IMG/VR virus record: IMGVR_UViG_3300037882_000106
Location: 1 to 32,573 of that record
Length of the DNA: 32,573 nt
Reading direction: 5' to 3' (one strand)
From: a virus
Position numbers and translations under genes: made by a program
Notes under the pieces: model-generated
Database searches by the model: none
The model's input: only the letters and a program-made list of their open reading frames with translations
Told to the model about the DNA's origin: nothing
Shown here: piece by piece, positions 1 to 5,913 of the stretch
Layout of the letters: the number at the start of each line of letters is the position of its first letter
How positions within the stretch are numbered: the stretch's first letter is position 1

Positions 1-287
1 ACGTGGATACCTGACGCCTCGGCGAGCAGCGCGGTCAGGTCGCACGTCTTGGCATACTCCCACGCTGCGTCGTTCGCGAATTCGTTCTCTTCGGACGCAT
101 CCACGGTGACGAGGTCCGGCCGATCCACCGCCACCAGTGCGCCGAGCGCGCAGTAGCACACGACACCGGTACGCCAGCCGAACAGCTCACCCTTGGTCCA
201 CGTACTTTCATCGGCGATGAGCGCACGCGCAGCCTTCAGTCTGGTCAGCTGACTGGCGGCGAGATCGGTGGCGATATGGACGTCCAT
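1..287 (-). CDS. Partial early protein, DUF6197-like
   Basis: The gene starts at ATG 287-285, overlapping the stop of the preceding gene by one base (TAATG), and stays open to the left edge, so 95 codons are visible and the C-terminus is missing. The N-terminus has a helix with the pattern LKAARALIADESTWTKGEL, followed by VVCYCALGAL. An 'ARALI..W.KG...CYCALGA' arrangement is typical of small phage and bacterial proteins grouped as DUF6197, whose function is unknown. This family assignment is from memory of the pattern. The strict overlap with the upstream early gene points to translational coupling. A promoterless position directly after the first early gene suggests an early, host-directed role, which is inference only. 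Confidence 0.7.
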   Translation of the reverse strand, partial: MDVHIATDLAASQLTRLKAARALIADESTWTKGELFGWRTGVVCYCALGALVAVDRPDLVTVDASEENEFANDAAWEYAKTCDLTALLAEASGIH

Positions 288-775
288 TAGTCCTCCTCGC
301 CGGAGTTGGCCAGCGCCTGCAACTTGGTGAGCATGGCCTCATCGCTCACGGTCGTGGCCTTGGACGCACGCTTGATGATACTGGCGATGGCCGCAGCGAT
401 ATCGAACACGGCGTCGGGTTCCTTGTCCGGGCTGAAGTCGAACCACGGCTGCGCCATGCACGCCGCCATGTCCGTCGTCTTGGCCTTGTCGTACAGGAAC
501 GGCGCTTCCTTCTTGTTGTCCCCGGTGTTGGCCACCAGTTTGCCGAACGCCAGACCCCACGCCGTGAGCGCCGACTTGCGGGCACCCTTGGGCAGCGCCA
601 GATACAGGCGGTTGAACAGCGTCACGTCTCCGTGCTGTTCGATATGCGCGAGGCAACCCACACCTGCGGCTTGGATGTCTGCATCCAGCTTCTTGCCCGT
701 GCTGGTGATGCGCTTGATCGTCGCCTCGATACCCGCCTTGTCGAGGATACCCGTGGCTTTCTTTGTGGCACTCAT
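287..775 (-). CDS. Conserved early phage protein of unknown function
   Basis: A 162-aa soluble protein, probably the first sizeable early gene. It carries the stretch LDADIQAAGVGCLAHIEQHG followed by DVTLFNRL, a pattern I recognise from early-region proteins of many T7-like podoviruses, none with a known function to my knowledge. The middle part is basic and hydrophobic (LPKGARKSALTAWGLAFGKL). The C-terminus is a predicted helix ending in an acidic tail (SGEED). No membrane segment or catalytic motif is visible. The ATG at 775 has only a weak GGTG ribosome-binding site, and the leader upstream is rich in hairpins, so translation may be modulated by structure. The one-base overlap with the next gene places both in one transcript fed by the sigma70 promoters at 1945-1647. 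Confidence 0.8.
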   Translation of the reverse strand: MSATKKATGILDKAGIEATIKRITSTGKKLDADIQAAGVGCLAHIEQHGDVTLFNRLYLALPKGARKSALTAWGLAFGKLVANTGDNKKEAPFLYDKAKTTDMAACMAQPWFDFSPDKEPDAVFDIAAAIASIIKRASKATTVSDEAMLTKLQALANSGEED

Positions 776-796
776 GTGCTTGCACCGTATGGTTAG

Positions 797-814
797 CGCA
801 GCGGTAGTGCTGCG
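797..814 (-). repeat. 6-bp hairpin in early leader
   Basis: Perfect inverted repeat CGCAGC / GCTGCG with a 6-base loop, about 20 bases upstream of the ATG at 775. In the mRNA it would lie just before the weak ribosome-binding site. Role unknown. Confidence 0.5.
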
Positions 815-893
815 GTCTGGACCCTCATGTAAGACACAGTGCGAATGTGCTTACACCTTGTCGCACCCTCGGAATCAATAAGGCGAAAGGTCG

Positions 894-910
894 GTTGCCT
901 CAGCGGCAAC
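894..910 (-). repeat. 6-bp hairpin in early leader
   Basis: Perfect inverted repeat GTTGCC / GGCAAC with a 5-base loop. On the transcribed strand it is followed by CGACCTTTCG, too poor in T for a typical intrinsic terminator. Confidence 0.45.
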
Positions 911-1017
911 AGGACACAGACGCTAATGACTTGAAGGTCCAGACCGTAGGACTACGCACTAGGCGCACCCACGGTATTTGTTCATCGTTCCGGCATCATG
1001 TGCGTTAGCTTCTAAGC

Positions 1018-1045
1018 CGTACTAGGTTCTTTCTGTCCTAGTACG
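1018..1045 (-). repeat. 9-bp perfect hairpin in early leader
   Basis: The strongest inverted repeat of the leader: CGTACTAGG and CCTAGTACG form a 9-bp stem around a 10-base loop that reads ACAGAAAGAA on the transcribed strand. There is no downstream T-run. The long stem with a purine-rich loop fits an RNase III-type processing site or a structured regulatory element better than a terminator. Confidence 0.55.
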
Positions 1046-1093
1046 CGGGTTTCCCCGTCACGTCACTCTTGACCGGCACCATGTCACGATTGC

Positions 1094-1109
1094 ATGCGTT
1101 GTCACGCAT
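1094..1109 (-). repeat. 6-bp hairpin in early leader
   Basis: Perfect inverted repeat ATGCGT / ACGCAT around a 4-base loop (GACA on the transcribed strand). It also contains an ATG that opens a 23-codon frame without a good ribosome-binding site. Confidence 0.45.
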
Positions 1110-1185
1110 ACTTAAGGGCTTCCCGTTGACCCTGCCCTAACACTTTGTCCATTACACCCGGTTTACACCGACAGTGCTATGTCGA

Positions 1186-1200
1186 TAGGCTACTAGCCTA
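1186..1200 (-). repeat. 6-bp hairpin in early leader
   Basis: Perfect inverted repeat TAGGCT / AGCCTA around a 3-base loop, next to a weaker 5-bp hairpin (CGACA / TGTCG) at 1169-1184. No T-run follows. Confidence 0.4.
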
Positions 1201-1284
1201 CCACTATCAACAGGCCGCAGCCCGTCTAGCTTTCACACGCCCACCTGCTACAGCTAGCGTGATACTGACCGCTTACTTCGTTGG

Positions 1285-1300
1285 ACCTGCTTACGCAGGT
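1285..1300 (-). repeat. Hairpin at the end of the 50-aa gene
   Basis: ACCTGC and GCAGGT form a 6-bp stem with a GTAA loop on the transcribed strand, and the first stem base is the last base of the stop codon of the 1300-1452 gene. No U-tract follows (CCAACGAAG), so it is more likely a 3'-end stabiliser or attenuation element than a full terminator. Confidence 0.4.
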
Positions 1301-1452
1301 TACAGCGTTGCCACGATGTACCGACCCTTGCCCCACATGCCGCAGAGCTTATCGGCTGCCCAACGGGCATCCCGTTCGCGGACATACCGCTTAACGGTTT
1401 CGCCAGTGTGCTTATCCTTGACCGCATAGCGGTTAGTGGTACGTCGTGACAT
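1300..1452 (-). CDS. Small basic early protein, 50 aa
   Basis: A 50-codon frame from ATG 1452 to TAA 1300. It starts MSRRTTNRYAVKDKHTGETV and then runs KRYVRERDARWAADKLCGMW to a hydrophobic end. The ribosome-binding site is good: AGAGGA about 6 bases before the ATG. The protein is strongly basic in its first two thirds, and the K-D-K-H-T-G-E-T-V-K-R-Y motif resembles a beta-hairpin as seen in small nucleic-acid-binding phage proteins. That reading is inference. I do not recognise a family. It is the first gene downstream of the sigma70 promoters, a position often taken by small host-takeover proteins. A TTGACA at 1486-1481 lies just upstream, but its -10 match (GAGGAT) is poor and overlaps the ribosome-binding site. 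Confidence 0.65.
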   Translation of the reverse strand: MSRRTTNRYAVKDKHTGETVKRYVRERDARWAADKLCGMWGKGRYIVATL

Positions 1453-1646
1453 GTTGCATCCTCTCACACTTACAACGGTTTGTCAACTGCTACTTGCATC
1501 GGTGTCGCTGGTACGTCTGTCCTGCTATCGGCTAGTCTTATCCGCCTGTGTAGGTTAGGGATTCGACATGCGGGCATCATCCTATCAGTGTCTTGAGGTA
1601 CGTTCCTTGTACCGCACTGCGAACCGCATCTGTTACCGTGTTGCCT

Positions 1647-1675
1647 ATACTACACTATTCCGTTCCCTGTGTCAA
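1647..1675 (-). promoter_or_regulatory. Early sigma70 promoter (third)
   Basis: On the minus strand a perfect -35 TTGACA (1675-1670) is followed after exactly 17 bp by TAGTAT (1652-1647), which matches TATAAT at the key T1, A2, A5 and T6. It is the promoter closest to the 50-aa early gene. Confidence 0.75.
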
Positions 1676-1747
1676 CACCTGATTACTGAACCTGTGTATT
1701 ACCTTGATCCTGTCCAGTGGTGTCCTGCTTACCTATCCTTCCTCCGT

Positions 1748-1776
1748 ACTCTACACCGCCCAGCTTTCGCTGTCAA
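1748..1776 (-). promoter_or_regulatory. Early sigma70 promoter (second)
   Basis: TTGACA at 1776-1771, a 17-bp spacer, then TAGAGT at 1753-1748 on the minus strand. It lies just downstream of the phage promoter-like repeat at 1796-1820, so host and phage polymerase start sites would be interleaved. Confidence 0.75.
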
Positions 1777-1795
1777 CAGATGCTAGACGCGGCTT

Positions 1796-1820
1796 CTGTG
1801 TATGTAGGGTGACGAAACTC
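1796..1820 (-). promoter_or_regulatory. Phage promoter-like repeat, copy 1
   Basis: The minus strand reads GAGTTTCGTCACCCTACATA followed by CACAG, matching copies at 8907-8928, 24133-24155 and 24197-24221. All four face the direction of transcription. The likely role is a promoter for the phage RNA polymerase. Here, before the early genes, it resembles in position the left-end phage promoter phiOL of T7. The assignment rests on repetition, orientation and location, not on similarity to a known phage promoter. Confidence 0.65.
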
Positions 1821-1916
1821 GAAGAGGTATACAGATACCGCCCGAGTGTACTAGTACAGGTAGTACAGTTCCAGTCCCTACCTGTCCCAGCCGTGGCCTA
1901 AGCGACCATGTGACAC

Positions 1917-1945
1917 AGCCTAGCACCGATGTTGCGACCCGTCAA
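1917..1945 (-). promoter_or_regulatory. Early sigma70 promoter (first)
   Basis: TTGACG at 1945-1940, a 17-bp spacer, then TAGGCT at 1922-1917 on the minus strand. The -35 has five of six consensus bases and the -10 keeps T1, A2 and T6. Together with the two similar boxes at 1776-1748 and 1675-1647 it makes a tandem early promoter array, as T7-like phages have. Confidence 0.65.
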
Positions 1946-2053
1946 CACCGACCCGACGAACGGTTACGGCCCTGCTACCGCACCAGCCTACTACCTCGGT
2001 GGTGTTGTAGGTGACCAGCACACCTGACCCTGCGGCCGGAGAAGCGGAGGGAA

Positions 2054-2155
2054 CGCGCGCGTGTGCGTCCGCGTGGGTGTGTGCGTGTACGCACAGGTGC
2101 GGGCCTGCGTGCGCGTGTGGGCGCGTTCGTGCGGGCATACGGGGGCGTGCGCGGG
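2054..2155. repeat. GC/GT-alternating low-complexity tract
   Basis: Around 100 bases made almost entirely of G, C and T on the plus strand, with long alternating purine-pyrimidine runs such as GCGCGCGTGTGCG and GTGTGTGCGTGTACGCAC. This composition is unlike anything else in the window. Such alternation favours left-handed (Z) DNA under negative supercoiling, by general DNA-structure knowledge. It begins about 55 bases after the o-spanin stop and about 110 bases before the first early promoter. Confidence 0.7.
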
Positions 2156-2209
2156 AGCTTCTATTGGAGTCGGTCCCGCGCGGCAGCAAACCAAATTTCG
2201 GCCCGTGGT

Positions 2210-2518
2210 TCAGTCGTCTAGGAACGTCAGCTCGTCGCTGCACTTATTCCGCAGTCCTTTGCACAGCTGGTCGTAGTAGGCCCGGAGTGCAGCCTTCTCC
2301 ACATTGCATGCACGAAGCGACTGCTGGTTATCCTTGGCGACACGCACGATGTCCTTACCCTTAGCCGGGCCGTCCGGCAAGTAATGGATCACGCAGGGCT
2401 GCAACAGGTCATCGCTTGGCTTTGGAATCCGGGTCGCGCAGGATGTCAGCAACATCGTCAGGCACGTCAGACTCAGCAAACTCAGGGTACTCACGTAGAG
2501 CGGCTTCTTCTTTCGCAT
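2210..2518 (-). CDS. Rz1: o-spanin (Rz1-like outer-membrane lipoprotein)
   Basis: Outer-membrane subunit of the spanin complex, which fuses the inner and outer membranes in the last step of lysis of Gram-negative hosts. Starting at ATG 2518, the 102-aa product has a basic start (MRKKK), a hydrophobic stretch and the lipobox LTSC with Cys27 as the predicted lipidated residue. The mature part begins CATRIPKPSDD and is less proline-rich than lambda Rz1. It has four further cysteines. The gene starts inside the i-spanin gene in another frame, overlaps it by 110 bases and runs on past its stop, the overlapping class of Rz/Rz1 architecture. A longer in-frame start at 2599 would bury the signal peptide and is rejected. 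It is the last late gene before the end region. Confidence 0.85.
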   Translation of the reverse strand: MRKKKPLYVSTLSLLSLTCLTMLLTSCATRIPKPSDDLLQPCVIHYLPDGPAKGKDIVRVAKDNQQSLRACNVEKAALRAYYDQLCKGLRNKCSDELTFLDD

Positions 2519-2750
2519 CTTGTTCTGCCTTGATTTCTTGGATGGCACGAGTGCCGGTACGCCATACGGAGTCTGCTGCCTTCTGGCCCAGGGTTTCACG
2601 GATGACCTGATGTTGTACGACCACTTTGCGCTTGAGTCCCCATACCGTCAGAGCGATACAGGTAATCACTAGGGCGGCCATGAGCCAACCCATAGCAGCG
2701 GCCGACAGCTTTGCCGACCAGTAGCCGGGAGTGAACTTACTTATGGCCAT
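2409..2750 (-). CDS. Rz: i-spanin (Rz-like inner-membrane protein)
   Basis: Inner-membrane spanin subunit. The 113-aa frame from ATG 2750 has one strong transmembrane segment (about residues 18-39, GWLMAALVITCIALTVWGLK) followed by a charged, helical region rich in Glu, Ala and Lys (IRETLGQKAADSVWR onwards) that fits the periplasmic coiled coil reaching the outer-membrane lipoprotein. The start overlaps the end of the endolysin gene by 14 bases. An upstream in-frame extension to 2933 overlaps the endolysin too deeply and adds no plausible sequence. The partner lipoprotein gene starts within this gene at 2518. The product is somewhat shorter than lambda Rz (153 aa). Confidence 0.82.
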   Translation of the reverse strand: MAISKFTPGYWSAKLSAAAMGWLMAALVITCIALTVWGLKRKVVVQHQVIRETLGQKAADSVWRTGTRAIQEIKAEQDAKEEAALREYPEFAESDVPDDVADILRDPDSKAKR

Positions 2751-3258
2751 GATATACCACCTTGGATGGTTTGATGCACAGTACACGTTCTTCGTAGCGG
2801 CGCTTAACGAGCCCGTTGAGCTTACGCTTGTCGGCGTACACCCATCGCGGTAGCTGATTACACGCCTCTGTCCATCGTTTCTGGTTGATGAGCTTGAGCA
2901 TAGTGCTGGTGCGGAAGTTCTCAGCGCCCGCATTGAACACGAAAGACGTGTATACGTCGTACTCGTTCTGCGTCAGTGGGGTCTTGACGTACTTCCTTAC
3001 AGCTAGCTCGGCTTCCATGAGGTCTTCACGTAGCCACTGGGTACACTGGTCGTGGGTTGCGACCATGCCGGGACGGACTCCCTTGGTGTGTCCATAGCAG
3101 ATGGTGTACGGGGCACCGCCAGTACCCGGATCGGGATAGGCTGCATACCGCAAGCCCTCGTGCTTCTGCACAAGGGCTACACCACCAATGGACAACAGGG
3201 AACCGACCAGCGCAGCACCAAGGGCAACGCCTACAGTACGCTTGCTGGATTCAGTCAT
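2737..3258 (-). CDS. SAR endolysin, GH24 lysozyme
   Basis: Muralytic lysozyme that degrades peptidoglycan at lysis. The 173-aa product has the P21/P22-type catalytic arrangement: Glu34 in KHEGLRY, Asp43 in YPDPGTGG and Thr52 in YTICYGHT. Residues 9-30 are a weakly hydrophobic segment rich in Gly, Ala, Val and Ser (TVGVALGAALVGSLLSIGG) with no cleavage site, the hallmark of a signal-arrest-release domain, as in the phiKMV endolysin. Such enzymes are exported in an inactive, tethered form and freed when the membrane is depolarised. Cys54 close to Thr52, and the other cysteines, could take part in disulfide control, which is inference. The ATG at 3258 overlaps the preceding stop by one base. Confidence 0.9.
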   Translation of the reverse strand: MTESSKRTVGVALGAALVGSLLSIGGVALVQKHEGLRYAAYPDPGTGGAPYTICYGHTKGVRPGMVATHDQCTQWLREDLMEAELAVRKYVKTPLTQNEYDVYTSFVFNAGAENFRTSTMLKLINQKRWTEACNQLPRWVYADKRKLNGLVKRRYEERVLCIKPSKVVYHGHK

Positions 3259-3446
3259 TAGCTTTGCACCACGTTAGGAGGGAGGATGACGTTGGCAGAC
3301 ATCCAGTTGTGTACGTCCGCACAGTGGACCACAACGTTAGCCGCATGCTCCGGGTGTGCCAAAGCGTAATCGCGGATCGCGGTGTGGAGCTGACTCAGTA
3401 GAACCTGTAGCGGAAAGTCATGCGGAAACATCGGAGCAACTGTCAT
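3258..3446 (-). CDS. Small protein of unknown function, 62 aa
   Basis: A 62-aa frame coupled on both sides by one-base overlaps (TGATG at its start, TAATG at its end) in the run between large terminase and endolysin. The sequence has an amphipathic helix (VLLSQLHTAIRDYALAHPEH) and the motif HCADVHNW. There is no transmembrane segment, so it is not an obvious holin despite lying directly upstream of the endolysin. I do not recognise a family. Confidence 0.65.
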   Translation of the reverse strand: MTVAPMFPHDFPLQVLLSQLHTAIRDYALAHPEHAANVVVHCADVHNWMSANVILPPNVVQS

Positions 3447-3685
3447 CAGCTTTCTTCCTCACCGCCAACGTCGCCCTCACCACCGGCATCGTCCACGGCA
3501 TTACCCGTCTGCGAGCGCAAGAGGCCCACATGGGTTTCAAGATAGTCCATCAGCAGCTCGCCCTTATCGGTTTCGCCGGTACGATGAGCAGTCACGAGAT
3601 AGCGACGGATGTGTTCTAGCTCTCGTTTGATGTAGTTCGCGCGCGGATAGTCTGCGAGCAGGAGTCGGGGAGTTACGACATTCAT
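3446..3685 (-). CDS. Small protein of unknown function, 79 aa
   Basis: A 79-aa frame starting at ATG 3685 in an ATGA overlap with the previous gene. GAGGAAA upstream serves as ribosome-binding site. Residues 1-55 form a charged helical part (ANYIKRELEHIRRYLVTAH), while the tail is Gly/Glu/Asp-rich (DDAGGEGDVGGEEES), suggesting a flexible acidic C-terminus. No membrane segment or known motif is visible. It is co-translated with its neighbours in the terminase-lysis interval. Confidence 0.65.
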   Translation of the reverse strand: MNVVTPRLLLADYPRANYIKRELEHIRRYLVTAHRTGETDKGELLMDYLETHVGLLRSQTGNAVDDAGGEGDVGGEEES

Positions 3686-3861
3686 TTGGTTTCCTCGGTA
3701 GCGTCGGGAGTGATGGAGTCGATGTCAGCAATTGCGGCAACGAAGTATTCTCGCATGACCTGAGTCTTTGCGGGAGTATCCTTCGCATACCGAACCGCCG
3801 CAGCGACCTCGCGATTCAGCTGAGTGCTGCGCAGATAGGTCTTAAACGGGATACGTTGCAT
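3682..3861 (-). CDS. Small protein of unknown function, 59 aa
   Basis: A 59-aa frame from ATG 3861, two bases after the large terminase stop. The ribosome-binding site GGAGG lies inside the last terminase codons, four bases before the ATG, and it decides this start over the in-frame extension to 3933, which would lie within the terminase gene. The sequence is basic at the N-terminus (MQRIPFKTYLRSTQLNR) with an Ala-rich helix (EVAAAVRYAKDT). No family recognised. Confidence 0.65.
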   Translation of the reverse strand: MQRIPFKTYLRSTQLNREVAAAVRYAKDTPAKTQVMREYFVAAIADIDSITPDATEETK

Positions 3862-3862
3862 G

Positions 3863-5638
3863 TTACCTCCGATATTTAGTGAGCATGTTGGGACGACCGA
3901 CTTTGCCGGGAGCTTTGATTCGATTGTGTCCAAGGGGATCGCGCATCCACTTCATCGCGCGCTGTTGTTCCATCTTTGCTATGGCCTTGTCTTGATCTAT
4001 TGCGATCTCGGTGAGCCACTTACGTACTGCACCCTCAAGTGCATCCGCCCTATCGTCGTGCTTCAGACACTTCCTGATTCGGGTCAGCTTTGCGAGCTGG
4101 TGGAATAGGCTGTATGTGATGCGCTTCGCGGGATCATACCGCTGAGTCTGTGCGTCGTCCTGCTCGATCACGTCTTCCATGATGACCAGCGCGCCACGGC
4201 CAATGACTGGCTCAAGCGTACTGATGATCCGGGTTTCCTTTTGGCCGCTGACGAACTCTTCTTCGATCTTACCCTTCCACTTCCTCTGAAGAATAGGGAG
4301 CCAGACCTTGACGAATGCACCGTGACCCATGTTCTTCTCGACGCCGATGCTGTTGGGCTTCCAACGTTCTGCGATGTCCGCCAGTTCCTGCAAGGGCTCA
4401 GGCTCGTAGCCACCGGGAATGCCACCACACGCAAGCAGATAGACAGTACCGTTGAGGAATCCTGTCACAGCGTAGCCGGTTTCGTCTGCATTCTCACCAC
4501 CACCAGCCGGATCGACGTGCATGTAGATACCCTGCAACTCGGCCGTCTCTTGTGATAGTTCATGTGGGGCAGTAAGACTAAAAGAGAACCCCGAAGAGGT
4601 AAACGGTCTGAGGGCCATAGGCCCGAAGCCGCGCGTAACCACCATAGGGAATCGCTTGCCGCCTGTGCCGTTCAGTACCACAATGTTGTGCAGCTTGATC
4701 GGATAACGCAGGGAGTCCATGAGCTTGGTGTTGAGCATGTACTGAAGTTGGAAGCCGGACTCTGCCCATATCTTCCACTTCTGCATCAGCTTATCTTCGT
4801 TGAACAGTTCGGGATCAGTAGGCTGCCCCTTGTCACCGAGTAGACCACCGCCGTACTGAAGTTCAGGATTCTCTTGAAGCCGTTGCATCAGTGAAGGTGC
4901 GAGGAACGCGCCGTAGTTCTTCAGTTCATCAGCAGTCGGGTAACGACCCGGCCACACACGAAGATCAAAGCCTTGAGCAGGCAGCGCATTGTAAACACTG
5001 TCCGTACTCTGCGGCGTACCAAGGTACACGATACGTGCCCAGTCATTAGTAGTCCACGCAGCGAACTCACGAATGAGGTTCGCCAACCGCTCACGCATCA
5101 CTGCGGTCATGGAGTTTTTGGGAGACTCGATGTCATCCGCAATCACGAGGTCCGCACGTTTACCGGGAAGGTTTGCACCAATGCCCACGCACGCTACAGA
5201 CGGCGACTTGTCGATGCCCTTGAGCGTGTAGTGTACGTCGAACGCTTCGACTGACGTACGCTGTATGCGCTTGTCAGGACACAGACATTCCAAGATCGGG
5301 ACTGTGGTTATGAGCTGCTGTACCAGTGTTGCGATCTCGTTTGCGGTAGATTCACCAGCAGAGACGATGACGACACGGGTCTTTGGATTATGGATCAGAG
5401 AGAACACAGCGAACATTGCGGTAATGGTAGACTTAGCCTCACCGCGCTGTGCTTGGATCATCAGGTTCTGCGGGCCGTACTGAAGGTAGGATGCGATGTC
5501 GTGCTGCATCCAAGTCGGGGAGAATCCCAACTCCTTCATCATGTCTTCCATGAAGCGGTTGAACGATGTGTAATGCTTCTGCAACAGCTCCAACTTTCTC
5601 CATCGGAGCTGTCCAGCTTCTGCGCTTTCGCGCGCCAT
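3863..5638 (-). CDS. terL: Terminase large subunit (T7 gp19-like)
   Basis: ATPase-nuclease motor that packages concatemeric phage DNA into proheads through the portal. At 591 aa it is close to T7 gp19 (586 aa). The N-terminal ATPase has a variant Walker A, QAQRGEAKST (residues 62-71), a Walker B with ADLVIADDIE (162-171) and a coupling motif VYLGTPQS (about 204-211). The C-terminal RNase H-like nuclease shows acidic residues in MHVDPAGGGENADETG (Asp376), SIGVEKN (Glu434) and HDDRADALEGAV (Asp532). The start at 5638 overlaps the small terminase stop by one base, the usual coupling of the two subunits. The final codons contain the ribosome-binding site of the next gene. Confidence 0.93.
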   Translation of the reverse strand: MARESAEAGQLRWRKLELLQKHYTSFNRFMEDMMKELGFSPTWMQHDIASYLQYGPQNLMIQAQRGEAKSTITAMFAVFSLIHNPKTRVVIVSAGESTANEIATLVQQLITTVPILECLCPDKRIQRTSVEAFDVHYTLKGIDKSPSVACVGIGANLPGKRADLVIADDIESPKNSMTAVMRERLANLIREFAAWTTNDWARIVYLGTPQSTDSVYNALPAQGFDLRVWPGRYPTADELKNYGAFLAPSLMQRLQENPELQYGGGLLGDKGQPTDPELFNEDKLMQKWKIWAESGFQLQYMLNTKLMDSLRYPIKLHNIVVLNGTGGKRFPMVVTRGFGPMALRPFTSSGFSFSLTAPHELSQETAELQGIYMHVDPAGGGENADETGYAVTGFLNGTVYLLACGGIPGGYEPEPLQELADIAERWKPNSIGVEKNMGHGAFVKVWLPILQRKWKGKIEEEFVSGQKETRIISTLEPVIGRGALVIMEDVIEQDDAQTQRYDPAKRITYSLFHQLAKLTRIRKCLKHDDRADALEGAVRKWLTEIAIDQDKAIAKMEQQRAMKWMRDPLGHNRIKAPGKVGRPNMLTKYRR

Positions 5639-5913
5639 TAGTTCACCTGACCACTACTGAAGTCAAGTTGTTCAAGCGCCGCGCTCAAGTCGGTGGCGTC
5701 TGCCTTCATTGGAGAGCTGGCAGTATTCAGCGCAGCCTGCAACTTGGTCAAGTCATCGCCCTCTGCCGGGGCACAGGTGATGTTGTTGTCCTTCAGCAAC
5801 TTGATTGCGTTACTGATGTCGGATGCCGACACTTCGCCACTCTCAATCTTGGTAGCGAGATATCGCGCCACGGCCTTATGGAGCAGGCCAAGCTCACTCT
5901 CACTCGCACTCAT
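5638..5913 (-). CDS. terS: Terminase small subunit (T7 gp18-like)
   Basis: DNA-recognition subunit of the packaging terminase. The product is 91 aa, compared with 89 aa for T7 gp18, and lies between holin and large terminase exactly as in T7. It is a helical, acidic protein; the N-terminal half carries ESELGLLHKAVARYLATKIE and SASDISNAIKLLKDNNI, the helical pattern of gp18-like subunits. The start ATG overlaps the holin stop (ATGA), with GGAGGAAA eight bases upstream as a strong ribosome-binding site. Identification rests mainly on position, size and the helix pattern. Confidence 0.82.
   Translation of the reverse strand: MSASESELGLLHKAVARYLATKIESGEVSASDISNAIKLLKDNNITCAPAEGDDLTKLQAALNTASSPMKADATDLSAALEQLDFSSGQVN

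Larger units (their letters stand above)
776..1299. other. Hairpin-rich early leader, no convincing gene
   Basis: This 524-base stretch separates the 50-aa gene at 1300-1452 from the first large early gene. I find no open frame longer than about 25 codons with a credible ribosome-binding site on the minus strand. It contains several perfect inverted repeats with short loops: 797-814, 894-910, 1018-1045 (9-bp stem), 1094-1109, 1186-1200 and one reaching 1300. An 11-base inverted repeat also links 813-823 with 936-946. None is followed by a clear T-run on the minus strand, so they look more like processing or stabilising structures in the mRNA leader than simple terminators. Confidence 0.5.
1453..2209. 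other. Non-coding end/early promoter region
   Basis: About 750 bases without a convincing gene between the last late gene (o-spanin, stop at 2210) and the first early gene. It holds three sigma70-like promoters, one copy of the 20-bp promoter-like element and a GC/GT-alternating tract, all listed separately. The only frame of note is about 36 codons, near 1580-1473, and its ATGATG lies directly on the AGG that would be its ribosome-binding site. T7-type phages carry their terminal redundancy and early promoters in this position, so the physical genome ends probably lie here. The repeat is collapsed to one copy in this assembly and its borders are not visible. Confidence 0.6.

Noticed and set aside
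306-881. 191-codon open frame on the plus strand
   Set aside because: It is antisense to the early gene at 287-775, which has the conserved phage pattern and coupling to the next gene.
1037-1114. 23-codon minus-strand frame in the early leader
   Set aside because: The purine-rich GGGAAG is too far from the ATG and the start falls in a hairpin; not supportable as a gene.
1145-1429. 94-codon plus-strand frame over the small early gene
   Set aside because: It would be the only plus-strand gene, lacks a ribosome-binding site and covers the better-supported 50-aa minus-strand gene.
1458-1486. Fourth possible sigma70 promoter (TTGACA, 17 bp, GAGGAT)
   Set aside because: The -10 match is poor and coincides with the ribosome-binding site of the 50-aa gene, so it is probably chance.
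1473-1580. 36-codon minus-strand frame between promoters and the 50-aa gene
   Set aside because: The ATGATG sits directly on its only AGG, so there is no usable ribosome-binding site.
1920-2243. 107-codon minus-strand frame through the GC/GT tract
   Set aside because: Its His/Ala/Arg-rich low-complexity product follows from the base composition, and it overlaps the first early promoter.
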